A stretch of 50,344 nucleotides of DNA from an uncultured Pelagibacteraceae bacterium (GCA_902605215.1 CACLBX010000004.1:1-50344), one strand, 5' to 3'. Shown: positions 19,207-30,400, numbered from the stretch's first letter. Numbers and translations are program-made. The notes: generated by a model from the letters alone, not told the origin.

Positions 19207-19893
19207 TCAATCCTCGTATGTCTTACAGTTAAGGCGAACTTCAGCTGTAAGAAAATCCGAATTATGTTTCCTCCAAAAATTTAATGTCTCTGTAGGACTT
19301 GACCCTTTACTTGTCCACCAAATTGGATGAATTAATAAATGTAAGCCTTGGCTACGATCACCGCATAGGTAATCAGAAATTAGAGGTAAAACATCCCTTC
19401 CTCCTGAGTCCGATAAGTACTTCATCCTCTTGAAATACTTGTCACTATATGTCTGAGGAATGCCATTCAAAGATACATTATTATTATCAAGAAATGGGCC
19501 TGGACGATGTATTGATACAATGTCTACATCAACATTAAATATGTTCTCAAACAATATTTTTTCATGTTCAAAATCTTCTATTGTGTCATGAGCAGTAGGA
19601 TCAAAGTGGATAGAAACCTTATGACCTAGTTTAATTATACTCTTAACCAATCTTTGATTTTCTGATGAAATTAGATTGTACATATTACTTGTCAGCATAA
19701 AGAAGTAGGTCGAGCGTATGCCAAGCTCAGATTCATAAAGCGCTAATTTATGCGCAAAATCTACGCTGAAGTCGATATCATGACGTATTAGAAGAGTATT
19801 TTTCGACTCTATGTCTCTCCAGTCACTTGTGGGAGTTAAATTATTATTCATCAATTTAATAATTAACTTCTTATACTGTTCCAGGCTAAACAT
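19207..19893 (-). CDS. Polysaccharide deacetylase (NodB-like) family protein
   Basis: RHDIDFSVDFAHKLALYESELGIRSTYFFML, KVSIHFDP, SIHRPG; adjacent to the formyltransferase gene. Confidence 0.7.
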   Translation of the reverse strand: MFSLEQYKKLIIKLMNNNLTPTSDWRDIESKNTLLIRHDIDFSVDFAHKLALYESELGIRSTYFFMLTSNMYNLISSENQRLVKSIIKLGHKVSIHFDPTAHDTIEDFEHEKILFENIFNVDVDIVSIHRPGPFLDNNNVSLNGIPQTYSDKYFKRMKYLSDSGGRDVLPLISDYLCGDRSQGLHLLIHPIWWTSKGSSPTETLNFWRKHNSDFLTAEVRLNCKTYED

Positions 19894-20068
19894 CTTTAGG
19901 ATTCCTACCCTCAGCTAATGATCCTTTCAGCATCCCAGCAGTAAAGCCAAACTCTTTGCATAGACGTTTTACTTCTTTCAGTGCGTTAGCACGTTCGTTC
20001 TTCTTAGCTTCAACCATCTACTGCTGAATTGCTTCCATCTCAGCTTTCAATTCGTCATAAGATTTCAT
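19886..20068 (-). pseudogene. H-NS-family N-terminal-like short ORF interrupted by an in-frame TAG
   Basis: Translated by hand: MKSYDELKAEMEAIQQ*MVEAKKNERANALKEVKRLCKEFGFTAGMLKGSLAEGRNPKDV*. A GGAGG Shine-Dalgarno precedes the first ATG. The stop codon at 20018-20020 is followed directly by ATG (20015-20017). Confidence 0.7.
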
Positions 20069-20100
20069 CTCACACCTCCATAGGTTAAGTATCAGCTTAT

Positions 20101-20106
20101 ATTATA
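20101..20106 (-). promoter_or_regulatory. Candidate -10 element (TATAAT on minus strand) for the H-NS-like/deacetylase/formyltransferase unit
   Basis: attata on the + strand, about 33 bp upstream of the ATG; no clear consensus -35. Confidence 0.35.
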
Positions 20107-20127
20107 GATTTGTTAAGGGGATGAACA

Positions 20128-20146
20128 GCACGTTTTTTCTACGCTT
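20128..20146. repeat. Imperfect direct repeat, right copy: GCACGTTTTTTCTACGCTT
   Basis: 17/19 identity with 18026-18044. Confidence 0.6.
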
Positions 20147-20269
20147 GCCGTAACATTGTTGTACTGTGACGAAAGTATTTCTAAAGCGTCTCACTATGCC
20201 AGTCAGTCACTGCGTCAACGATACAATAGTCACACGTTTGCGCAACATTTTGTGTAACTGTATGAAAAA

Positions 20270-20296
20270 AGACTAAGGAAATCAACGATTGATTTC
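20270..20296 (-). terminator. Candidate intrinsic terminator downstream of guaA
   Basis: Minus strand GAAATCA-ATCGT-TGATTTC (7-bp perfect stem) followed 6 nt later by a T-run (CTTAGTCTTTTTT). Confidence 0.35.
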
Positions 20297-20358
20297 TAAA
20301 TGTGAAAGTAATGTGTAAGTCATTAATGTAATAAAATCAGTGACTTAAACTAGAAAAA

Positions 20359-21897
20359 CTACTCCCACTCAATAGTACCAGGAGGCTTAGAAGTTGTATC
20401 ATAAACTACGCGATTAATTCCTTTTACTTCATTTATAATTCGAGTTGATACTTTACTGAAAAATTCACCACTAAAAGGATAGAAATCAGCCGTCATGCCA
20501 TCTACAGAAGTTACAGCTCTCAAGCCACAAACAAACTCATATGACCTTTGATCACCCATTACTCCAACAGTTCGGACAGGCAATAGAACTGCAAAAGCTT
20601 GCCAGATTTCATTGTATAAATCTGCTGCTTTTATCTCATCAATATAAATTTTATCCGCATGTTGTAACATTCGCACTTTATCTTTTGTAATGTCACTTAA
20701 TATTCGAATTCCTAATCCAGGACCTGGAAATGGGTGTCTTTGAATAAATTCTTTAGGTAATTTTAGCTCTTTACCGAGTCTGCGAACTTCATCCTTAAAT
20801 AATTCTTGTAAAGGTTCGACAAGGCCCAGTTTCATTTCTTTAGGCAGGCCTCCAACATTGTGATGTGACTTGATTACTGAAGTTGGCCCCCCATGAAAAC
20901 TTTGACTCTCTATTATATCTGGATAGATCGTGCCTTGAGCTAAAAATTTTGCTTTAGAGATTTTGCTAGACTCAGCGTTAAATATTTTAATAAATAAATT
21001 GCCAATAATTTTACGTTTTTTTTCTGGATCAGATACTCCTTTAAGGGAAGTGAAGAATCTATTCTTGGCATTAACAGTAATAAGCCTTGATTTAAAATGC
21101 TTTTTGAACAAATTTTGAACTTCCTCAGTTTCATTCAACCTCATTAAGCCAGTATCGACATAGATACATGTTAATTGTTTGTTAATTGCTTTTGAAATTA
21201 TTGCTGCTGTCACCATACTGTCAACTCCTCCAGATAAACCACAAATGACATGGTTTTTTTCGACCTTAATCTTTATTTTGGCAACTTGAGTTTTAAGATA
21301 GTTTTGCATGCTCCATGTAGGTTTAGTTTTGCATATATTGATTATGAAGTTCTTAATTATCATTTCACCTTGATGTGTGTGAACAACTTCAGGATGAAAT
21401 TGAAGACCATAAATATTTAGTTTTTTATTTTCTATGCCCACAAATTTAGAGTTTTTACTTTTCGCTATGGTTGCGAAATCATTTGGCAATTTAATTGCCT
21501 TGTCACCGTGACTCATCCATACATAATGTTGCTTATTTTTTAACTTAATATTTTGAAAGAGCTTACTTTTATGAGTGTGCGTAATTAATGTTTTGCCAAA
21601 TTCGCGTTCCTTTGATATTTCAACCCTACCTCCAAGTTGATGAACTATAAGTTGCATTCCGTAACAAATTCCTAGAATTGGAATATTTAGCGAAAAGATT
21701 TTCTTATCAATTTTTGGTGTACGCGACTTATGAACACTTGCAGGTCCTCCTGAAAATATAATTCCAGTTGGCTTAGTATCCTTAATTTTATGCAACAGGT
21801 TCTTATTACTTACAATTTCACAATAAACGCTGGCCTCTCGAACCCTTCTTGCGATTAATTGAGTTACCTGAGAGCCGAAGTCTACAATATAAATCAT
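20359..21897 (-). CDS. guaA: GMP synthase (glutamine-hydrolysing)
   Basis: GICYGMQL, LQFHPEVVHT, GLSGGVDSMVTAA, HPFPGPGLGIRIL, C-terminal KPPGTIEWE. Confidence 0.97.
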   Translation of the reverse strand: MIYIVDFGSQVTQLIARRVREASVYCEIVSNKNLLHKIKDTKPTGIIFSGGPASVHKSRTPKIDKKIFSLNIPILGICYGMQLIVHQLGGRVEISKEREFGKTLITHTHKSKLFQNIKLKNKQHYVWMSHGDKAIKLPNDFATIAKSKNSKFVGIENKKLNIYGLQFHPEVVHTHQGEMIIKNFIINICKTKPTWSMQNYLKTQVAKIKIKVEKNHVICGLSGGVDSMVTAAIISKAINKQLTCIYVDTGLMRLNETEEVQNLFKKHFKSRLITVNAKNRFFTSLKGVSDPEKKRKIIGNLFIKIFNAESSKISKAKFLAQGTIYPDIIESQSFHGGPTSVIKSHHNVGGLPKEMKLGLVEPLQELFKDEVRRLGKELKLPKEFIQRHPFPGPGLGIRILSDITKDKVRMLQHADKIYIDEIKAADLYNEIWQAFAVLLPVRTVGVMGDQRSYEFVCGLRAVTSVDGMTADFYPFSGEFFSKVSTRIINEVKGINRVVYDTTSKPPGTIEWE

Positions 21898-21898
21898 A

Positions 21899-22297
21899 CT
21901 AGTCAGCCAGCAATTTTAGATTATCAATTTCTTCACAGTCTTTATCACAAAGGATTTCTAAATTAGAAATAAATTCAGCATAATCTTCTATGTTACCCAA
22001 GTTATACGCAGTCTTTCCTAAAAGGAAATTAAGCTCTAAATTGTGCGGCACTAATGTGAATGCAATATTATAATATTTATTAGCAGTGCTTAAATCGTCA
22101 ATTTTTTCATAAGATTTGCCTAACAAAACAAACGACTCTGACGATTTGGGGTTAAAAACAATTTCCTTTTCTAAATATTTAATAGCTATTTCGTATTTAT
22201 TTTTGTTGAAATTCTCTAGAGCATTATCATAAAAATTTGACGCTGACCAAGAATGCGATGAGTATAAAAAAAAAGTTAAAATTATAAAATATTTCAT
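21899..22297 (-). CDS. Exported TPR-repeat protein
   Basis: Signal peptide MKYFIILTFFLYSSHSWSA followed by TPR-like repeats (YEIAIKYLEKEIVFNPKSSESFVLLGKSYEK). Confidence 0.7.
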   Translation of the reverse strand: MKYFIILTFFLYSSHSWSASNFYDNALENFNKNKYEIAIKYLEKEIVFNPKSSESFVLLGKSYEKIDDLSTANKYYNIAFTLVPHNLELNFLLGKTAYNLGNIEDYAEFISNLEILCDKDCEEIDNLKLLAD

Positions 22298-22301
22298 CTA
22301 C

Positions 22302-23777
<1,476 letters not shown>

Positions 23778-23811
23778 TTAAATTATTTAACAAATTATGT
23801 CAATCAAGGTG

Positions 23812-24453
23812 TTATTTTTTTCTAAGGCAAACTAAATAGATTTCACTTGAATTTTTCCTACTTGATTTTGGCTTAAATGAAGTAACTTTATGAAAATTCC
23901 TTTTACATATAGTGAGTACATCTGAAATATCACCTGTTCTGAAATACTTAGCCACAAAATGGCCATTAATATTAAGATTCTGAAGTGAATAACTTAACGC
24001 ATTCTCAACTAAATCCTTGGAAAGAAGAAAATCAGACACTTTATTGCCTGACAAGTTGGGCGAGATATCAGAAAGCACTAGATCATATTCACCTATAGTT
24101 TTAGAGATTTTTTCGAATTCGGGAGATAAAAAGTCTGATCTATAAAAAGTAACACCTTTAATCTCTTCCATTTCAAGGATATCTACAGCAATTATTGAAT
24201 TTAGACTTTTCCCATGATTTTTAAGTACTTGGCACCAACTTCCAGGTGCTGAACCAAGATCAATTACATTTTTAGCCTCATTTAAAATTTTATATTTCTC
24301 AATAATTTCAACTAACTTGTATGCAGCCCTGGATCTATAGTTATCACTAATAGACTTCTGCACAAATTCATCATCTACATGCCTTTTAAGCCATTTCTTA
24401 TTTTTATCTTTGAATAATTTATTCTTTATTTTCATAAAGTTGTTATTTTTCAA
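23812..24453 (-). CDS. rlmE: 23S rRNA (uridine2552-2'-O)-methyltransferase
   Basis: RSRAAYKL, IDLGSAPGSWCQVL, LVLSDISPNLSG, FVAKYFR, SSEIYLV (K-D-K-E tetrad positions retained). Confidence 0.92.
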   Translation of the reverse strand: MKNNNFMKIKNKLFKDKNKKWLKRHVDDEFVQKSISDNYRSRAAYKLVEIIEKYKILNEAKNVIDLGSAPGSWCQVLKNHGKSLNSIIAVDILEMEEIKGVTFYRSDFLSPEFEKISKTIGEYDLVLSDISPNLSGNKVSDFLLSKDLVENALSYSLQNLNINGHFVAKYFRTGDISDVLTICKRNFHKVTSFKPKSSRKNSSEIYLVCLRKK

Positions 24454-24500
24454 TTATTTAACAATAAATACATACTACTTGAAATCTAGCTAATTACCAA

Positions 24501-24517
24501 TATATCACTTTGATATA
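24501..24517. promoter_or_regulatory. Operator-like palindrome 1: TATATCA-CTT-TGATATA
   Basis: Perfect 7-bp dyad with 3-nt spacer upstream of the tolC/padR efflux operon. Confidence 0.65.
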
Positions 24518-24530
24518 GGTATTGATTATA

Positions 24531-24547
24531 TATATCAACCTGATATA
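24531..24547. promoter_or_regulatory. Operator-like palindrome 2: TATATCA-ACC-TGATATA
   Basis: Same dyad as 24501-24517, centre-to-centre distance 30 bp; overlaps a possible -10 (TATAGA 24544-24549) of a TTGATT/16/TATAGA promoter. Confidence 0.65.
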
Positions 24548-24562
24548 GATACCTTTTTTATA

Positions 24563-25864
24563 ATGGATTTTTATATGAGATTTTCTAAGTATTTTGCGAT
24601 CATAATGACTTTATTATCAACGAGTAGTGCTGGAGCATTGAGTCTAAATGATGCAATTAGTGAATCTTTGGCAAATAACCTGCTGCTTAAAATGGAAGCT
24701 AATTCAGTAGATATTGCTGAAGAAGATTATTTTCAATCAAAATCAAATTACTTACCTTCAATTAGTCTTAACGCAAATATATCAGAAAATGAATACTCAA
24801 GCCTTAAAACTCAATCAGGAATTATTGGGAGTGATTACGAATTAGCTCCAAGCAGTAAATCAATAATCTTATCTCAAAATCTATTCAGTGGTTTTAGTCG
24901 CTTTTACAATTCAATGTCGACAAAAGAATCTCTAAATCTGAAAAGACTTAATGAGAAGAAAGTTATTCAGGACATAATTTTAGAGACGATTGAAGCCTAC
25001 TATAATGTCCTTATTGCTGAAAAATCAGTTAAGTCGTACAATGACAATCTTGAGTCTGTTGCAGAAAGATCAAATGCAACAATCAAAGAATACGAAGTTG
25101 GCCTCACCTCCAAAACTGATGTTGCTCAGGCTGAAGCTTTCTTAAATAATGCAAAGATTGATTTATTAGATTCTGAAATAATTCTTAAAAATTTAAAAAA
25201 TTCATTCTTTGATTTAGTTGGTGTTGATGCAAGAGATTTAATGTTTTCAGAAATTAATGCTGACATACCAAGTTCCTTTAGTGAATTTAAAGAAATATTA
25301 ATCGCTAATAATTATTCAATAAGGATGGCGGAAGTAAATTTGAAAATAATGAATGCTAATGTAGGAGTGGCACGTTCAGCATATTATCCTCAACTAAGTC
25401 TTACTGCTACTAAATCTGAGTTAGATGAATTTTCAGCTGAGATAGATGAGCTCACTAATGAAGAAATTAAAGCTACTCTTAATTGGCCAATCTTTACGGC
25501 TGGAAAATCGCTATCTAATGTCCGCAAGGCAAAAGAAGTTAAAAATACGCAGTTAATACTTTTACAGAAAACGCAAAATGAAACTGTTATTCTCTCAGAA
25601 AATATCTGGGACAAATATAAAATTTCAGAACAAACCATTAAAGCTGCTGAGCTAACGTATAATGCCAATCAAACTGCATATAAAGGTACTGTAATTGAGC
25701 AAGAAGTTGGTGAAAGAAGTGTTCTAGATGTTTTAATTGCAAGGCAAGCGCTGCTCAATTCAGAGATTAATTATTTCAACAAGCAGAAAGATAGAGAAAT
25801 AGTTAAAACTCAAATTATGTATTTAGCAGGGTTACTTAATTTTGAAAATTTAGAGGTTAATTAA
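24563..25864 (+). CDS. TolC-family outer-membrane efflux protein (start may be ATG at 24575)
   Basis: Signal peptide MRFSKYFAIIMTLLSTSSAGA; TolC-like helical repeats; first gene of the efflux operon. Confidence 0.88.
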   Translation: MDFYMRFSKYFAIIMTLLSTSSAGALSLNDAISESLANNLLLKMEANSVDIAEEDYFQSKSNYLPSISLNANISENEYSSLKTQSGIIGSDYELAPSSKSIILSQNLFSGFSRFYNSMSTKESLNLKRLNEKKVIQDIILETIEAYYNVLIAEKSVKSYNDNLESVAERSNATIKEYEVGLTSKTDVAQAEAFLNNAKIDLLDSEIILKNLKNSFFDLVGVDARDLMFSEINADIPSSFSEFKEILIANNYSIRMAEVNLKIMNANVGVARSAYYPQLSLTATKSELDEFSAEIDELTNEEIKATLNWPIFTAGKSLSNVRKAKEVKNTQLILLQKTQNETVILSENIWDKYKISEQTIKAAELTYNANQTAYKGTVIEQEVGERSVLDVLIARQALLNSEINYFNKQKDREIVKTQIMYLAGLLNFENLEVN

Positions 25865-25865
25865 T

Positions 25866-26414
25866 ATGCAAAAAGATACTCTATGTTTAGGCTTACTTTC
25901 TTTGGGCCCAAGATCAGGTTATGAAATTAAACAAATGTTTGAAGGTCCTTTATCAGATTTTTACAGCTTAAGCTTTGGAACTATTTATCCAACTTTAAAT
26001 AAACTCCAAGATGAGAAATATGTTTCATGTAAGCAATTATCACAAAGCAAAAAGCCAGATAAAAAAGTTTATACAATCACTAAAAAAGGAAAGGACTTAA
26101 TGAAGGACAATTTATTAGGAGATGCCTCAGCCTATATACGTTCAGGCAATTTTGGTGATCAAATCAAATCAGAATTCTTTTTACTTTTATTATTTGCAAA
26201 ATATCTACCTCAAGAAACTTTAGACACAGTATTAAATGAAAGAACTTTGTTTCTGCGACAGAAACTGGAACAATTTAAATATGACGGTCCAGTTCCATCA
26301 GATCTACAAGCTCTTAGAAATGAAAAATCTGTCGCCTTTATTAGAGGACTGGCAACAACCCTAATTGAAAGTGGTTTAAATTATATGGAAAAAAATAGAG
26401 GAAAGCTGAATTAG
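25866..26414 (+). CDS. PadR-family transcriptional regulator
   Basis: LCLGLLSLGPRSGYEIKQMFEGPLSDFYSLSFGTIYPTLNKLQDEKYV winged-helix motif typical of PadR. Confidence 0.9.
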   Translation: MQKDTLCLGLLSLGPRSGYEIKQMFEGPLSDFYSLSFGTIYPTLNKLQDEKYVSCKQLSQSKKPDKKVYTITKKGKDLMKDNLLGDASAYIRSGNFGDQIKSEFFLLLLFAKYLPQETLDTVLNERTLFLRQKLEQFKYDGPVPSDLQALRNEKSVAFIRGLATTLIESGLNYMEKNRGKLN

Positions 26415-26415
26415 T

Positions 26416-27486
26416 ATGTTTAAAAAAATCCCAATCAATATTGTCTCAGCAATTGTAATCTTTATTCTTGTTTTTGCATGGATAGTTTCAGGCTTGTTTT
26501 CTTCAGACGAAACTAGTTCATCTGAAACAATAACAAATAGTGAAACAGTTGAGAAGATCACTGTCAGAGCCAGTGAATTTTCATCACAAGATAAAACATA
26601 TTATCTCACAGTACGTGGAAGAACTGAGGCAGATAAAGTTGTTATGCTTAAGCCAAAAACGTCCTCTAATATTTCAATGGTAATAAGTCCAGGGCAAAAT
26701 GTGAAAGCAGGTGAGCTCATTTGTTTACTAGATAAAGAAAACAGACTAGCTGGATTAAATGAAGCAAACGCTAATAAAAATAAAGCTCAATTACAATTTG
26801 ACGCAATTCAAACACTTGCAAATGAGGGTTACAGATCAGAAAATGCTGTGGCTACAGCGGAGGCTGCTCTAAAATCCGCTATAGCGCGAGTTGAAATGGC
26901 ACAAAATGAACTTGATAACATTAGAGTTGTTGCTCCATTCGATGGGTATGTTGAAGATGTGTTTGTTGAAGTTGGTGATTTAATTACTCCTGCAACCCCA
27001 TGTGCTAAAATTATGCAACTTGATCCGATGAAAATAACAGGTGAAGTTACAGAGAAGAATGTTGCACAATTATCAATTGATCAAGAAGTAAGTGTCAAGA
27101 TGTTAAATGGAGAGACTATTGAAGGAAAAATTAACTTCATTAGCAAAAGTGCCAATCCAAGCACGCGCACATACAAAGTAGAAGCAACAGTACTAAATAA
27201 AGATGGGAATATTCTTGAGGGACTTACTGCAGAGATGAGAGTGCCATTAAATAAAGTTAAAGCCCACCTAATACCATCTTATTTGCTGTCACTAAATGAT
27301 GAAGGTGAATTGGGAATAAAAATAGTTAAAGATGGCGCAGTTAAATTTCTTCTCATTCAAATTATAGAAGATGGCCTTGATGGCTTATGGGTTTCGGGAT
27401 TGCCGGATAAAGTGACTATTATCACTGTGGGTCAAGAATATGTAATAAACGGACAAAATGTTAATGTTCAATTGAGTGAGATTTAG
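26416..27486 (+). CDS. RND efflux periplasmic adaptor (membrane fusion protein)
   Basis: N-terminal TM, lipoyl-like GQNVKAGELICLLD, VVAPFDGYVEDVFVEVGDLITP. Confidence 0.9.
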   Translation: MFKKIPINIVSAIVIFILVFAWIVSGLFSSDETSSSETITNSETVEKITVRASEFSSQDKTYYLTVRGRTEADKVVMLKPKTSSNISMVISPGQNVKAGELICLLDKENRLAGLNEANANKNKAQLQFDAIQTLANEGYRSENAVATAEAALKSAIARVEMAQNELDNIRVVAPFDGYVEDVFVEVGDLITPATPCAKIMQLDPMKITGEVTEKNVAQLSIDQEVSVKMLNGETIEGKINFISKSANPSTRTYKVEATVLNKDGNILEGLTAEMRVPLNKVKAHLIPSYLLSLNDEGELGIKIVKDGAVKFLLIQIIEDGLDGLWVSGLPDKVTIITVGQEYVINGQNVNVQLSEI

Positions 27487-27491
27487 TTTAA

Positions 27492-30400
27492 GTGGTAGAT
27501 TTCTTAGTTGATAGAAAAAGAACAGCTCTTGCGCTTCTATTAGTACTTATTTTTGCTGGAATTATTGGAAGAATGAATATTCCAATTGAGAACAGACCAG
27601 AAATTACAATACCAGTAGTTTATGTAGGCGTTTCACTTCCTGGCATATCACCAGAAGATGCTGAGAGACTTCTGCTTAAACCAATAGAAGATGAGGTGAG
27701 AAGTATTGAAGGAATTGATGAACTTCAGGGCTTTGCTCTTGAAAATTTTGCTGCCGTTATTGTCAAATTTGATGCTGCTGAAACCATGAAGAAATCTCTA
27801 GACAAGGTTAGAGATGCCGTTAATGACGCAAAAGTTAAATTCCCAGACGAAGCAAACGATCCGATGGTAAGAGAAGTGTCAGTTACTGAAGATCCAACAA
27901 TTATTCTTTCAATCAGCTCAAAATCAGCCTCAGAAAGATTTATATTAGACCTTGCTCGTGAAATAAAAAAAGATGTTGAGCTTATTCCTGCAATTTTTGA
28001 AGCAGAAATGGTTGGCGGAAGACAAGAACAACTTGAAGCTGTAATTAATAGAACTCAGCTTGAGAGTTATAATATATCCTTCATGGAAATAATAAGCTCT
28101 GTTGCAAATAATAATCAAGTAGTAACAGCGGGCGAAATTAAAACTGCTCAGGGTCAATTCTCTGTAAATGTTCCAGGTTTATTTGAAACTGCAAGAGATG
28201 TTTATGAACTACCCATAAGATCAACGGATAACAGTTCCGTATTATTATCCGATATTTCTGAATTAAAGAGAAATTTTAGGGATAGAGAAAATTATACCAA
28301 AGTTAATGGAGAAATAGGTGTTTCTCTTCTAATAAAAAAAGCTAGAGGTGAAAATGTTATTGAGACTATAGATGAAGTTGAGAGGATTGTTGACAAATAT
28401 AAATCTAAAGTTTCTTCGGATGTAAGTTTTAATTATGTAATGGATACTCGAAGTTATATTTCAGATAACGTCGACTCGCTCCAAGGTAATATTATTTTAG
28501 CTACTGTCGTGGTTTTATTAGTTACTATGATAGCCCTGGGAATCAGATCCTCTTTAATAGTCGGCTCAGGTATTCCAGTTTCAATCTTAATTACAATATT
28601 CGTTATGTATGCCCTGGGCTATAATTATAACTTCATGGTCATGTTTGGTATATTAGTAGCGCTAGGAATGCTTATTGATGGTTCTCTTGTTGTAGTTGAA
28701 CTGGCTGATAGAAAAATGCTTGAAGGGTTTAGTAAGCAGGAGGCATATGTCTATTCGGCAAAAAGAATGTTCTGGCCTATCGTTGCTTCATCTGCAACAA
28801 CGCTAGCGGTCTTTGCACCACTTTTCTTCTGGCCTGGTGTATCTGGTCAATTTATGTCCGTTCTTCCACTCACAATCTTTATTGTTTTGTCTATTGCATT
28901 GGTTTTTAGCTTAATGTTTGTTCCAGTAATAGGAAGTGTATTTGGGAAGCCTTCAAATGCATCAGCTGATGTTTATCGTAGTCTTGGTTCGGATCAAGGC
29001 ATCAATCTCAAAGAACTAACGGGATATGTAGGAAAATATGTGAATATATTAAGCTACGTCATTAAAAGACCAATTATTACCCTATCGTTAATATTTTTTG
29101 TTATTTTTGGCATTATAGCAACTTACTCAAACTTTGGTAAAGGTATGGTGTTTTTTACTTCTAACGACCCCTACTTTGGAGTTGTCAAAGTCTACGCAAG
29201 AGGAAACTTGTCTGTAGAGGAGGTAAATGATCTTGCGCAAGAAGTTGAAGATGCGATGATAAACCAGTTCGGCATCAAAAGTTATTTTTTACAGACTGGG
29301 CAATTTAGTAGTGTTGGGCCATCAGGAGGGGGATCTTCTGAAGATTTAATTGCAACAGCTTACTTTGAGTTCATTGAACGGGGCAAAAGAGAAAATGGAC
29401 ATAAAATAATGGACGATTTAAGAAATGAACTTGGTAATATTAGCGGCATTAAGTATGAAGTCATTGAAGAAACAGGCGGACCACCTGTAGGTAAAGATTT
29501 AGAAATAAGAATAACTGGACCGACGAGTGATATTTTAGTTCCAGTGACTAAGTCGTTAAGAGACTATATTGATAATCTTGATGAGTTAATAAGCATTGAG
29601 GATACTTTGCCAATTCCATTAGTTGATTGGGAGCTTACCATTGATAAGCCTAAAGCAGCACAATTTGGCGTTGATATTTTTACTATTGGTACGGCAATCA
29701 AATTGGTTACTGAAGGAATAATGATAGGCAAGTACAGGCCAAATGACATAGATGAAGAATTAGAAATCTATGTAAGATACCCTGAAAGTGACAGATCAAT
29801 TGATCAACTTGACAATGTAATGATTGAGTCATCTGTTGGTAAAGTTCCTATTAGCAATTTCCTTACAAAGAAGCCAAAGCAAAATGTTAGTTTTATTAGA
29901 AGATGGGACGCAAGAAATGCCATGTACATTAAGGCAAATGTGACTGAGGGCACTTCAACAGGTGAAGTCGTGGAGAAGTTGAGCGACTGGGCAGATGATC
30001 AAGCATTTCCGCCAAATGTTGATATAGCTTATGGAGGCGAAAATGAAGAGCAAAATGACTCCATGAAATTTATCGTTCAGGCATTTATAATTTCTGTATT
30101 GATAATGGCGGCATTACTAGTGACCCAATTCAATAGTTTCTATCAATGCTTTATAATTCTTACTGCAGTCATTATAAGTACTGCAGGCGTATATTTAGGA
30201 CTACTAGTATTTGATCAAGCATTCTCCGCTATATTACATGGTATTGGAATTGTTTCATTGGCAGGAATAGTTGTTAACAATAATATTATTCTAATTGATG
30301 CATATAATTTTGTTAGTAACAAAAATAAGGACGATGTCTATAATAATGTTCTTAAGGCATGTGCCCAAAGATTGAGGCCTATCTTTCTAACTACAATTAC

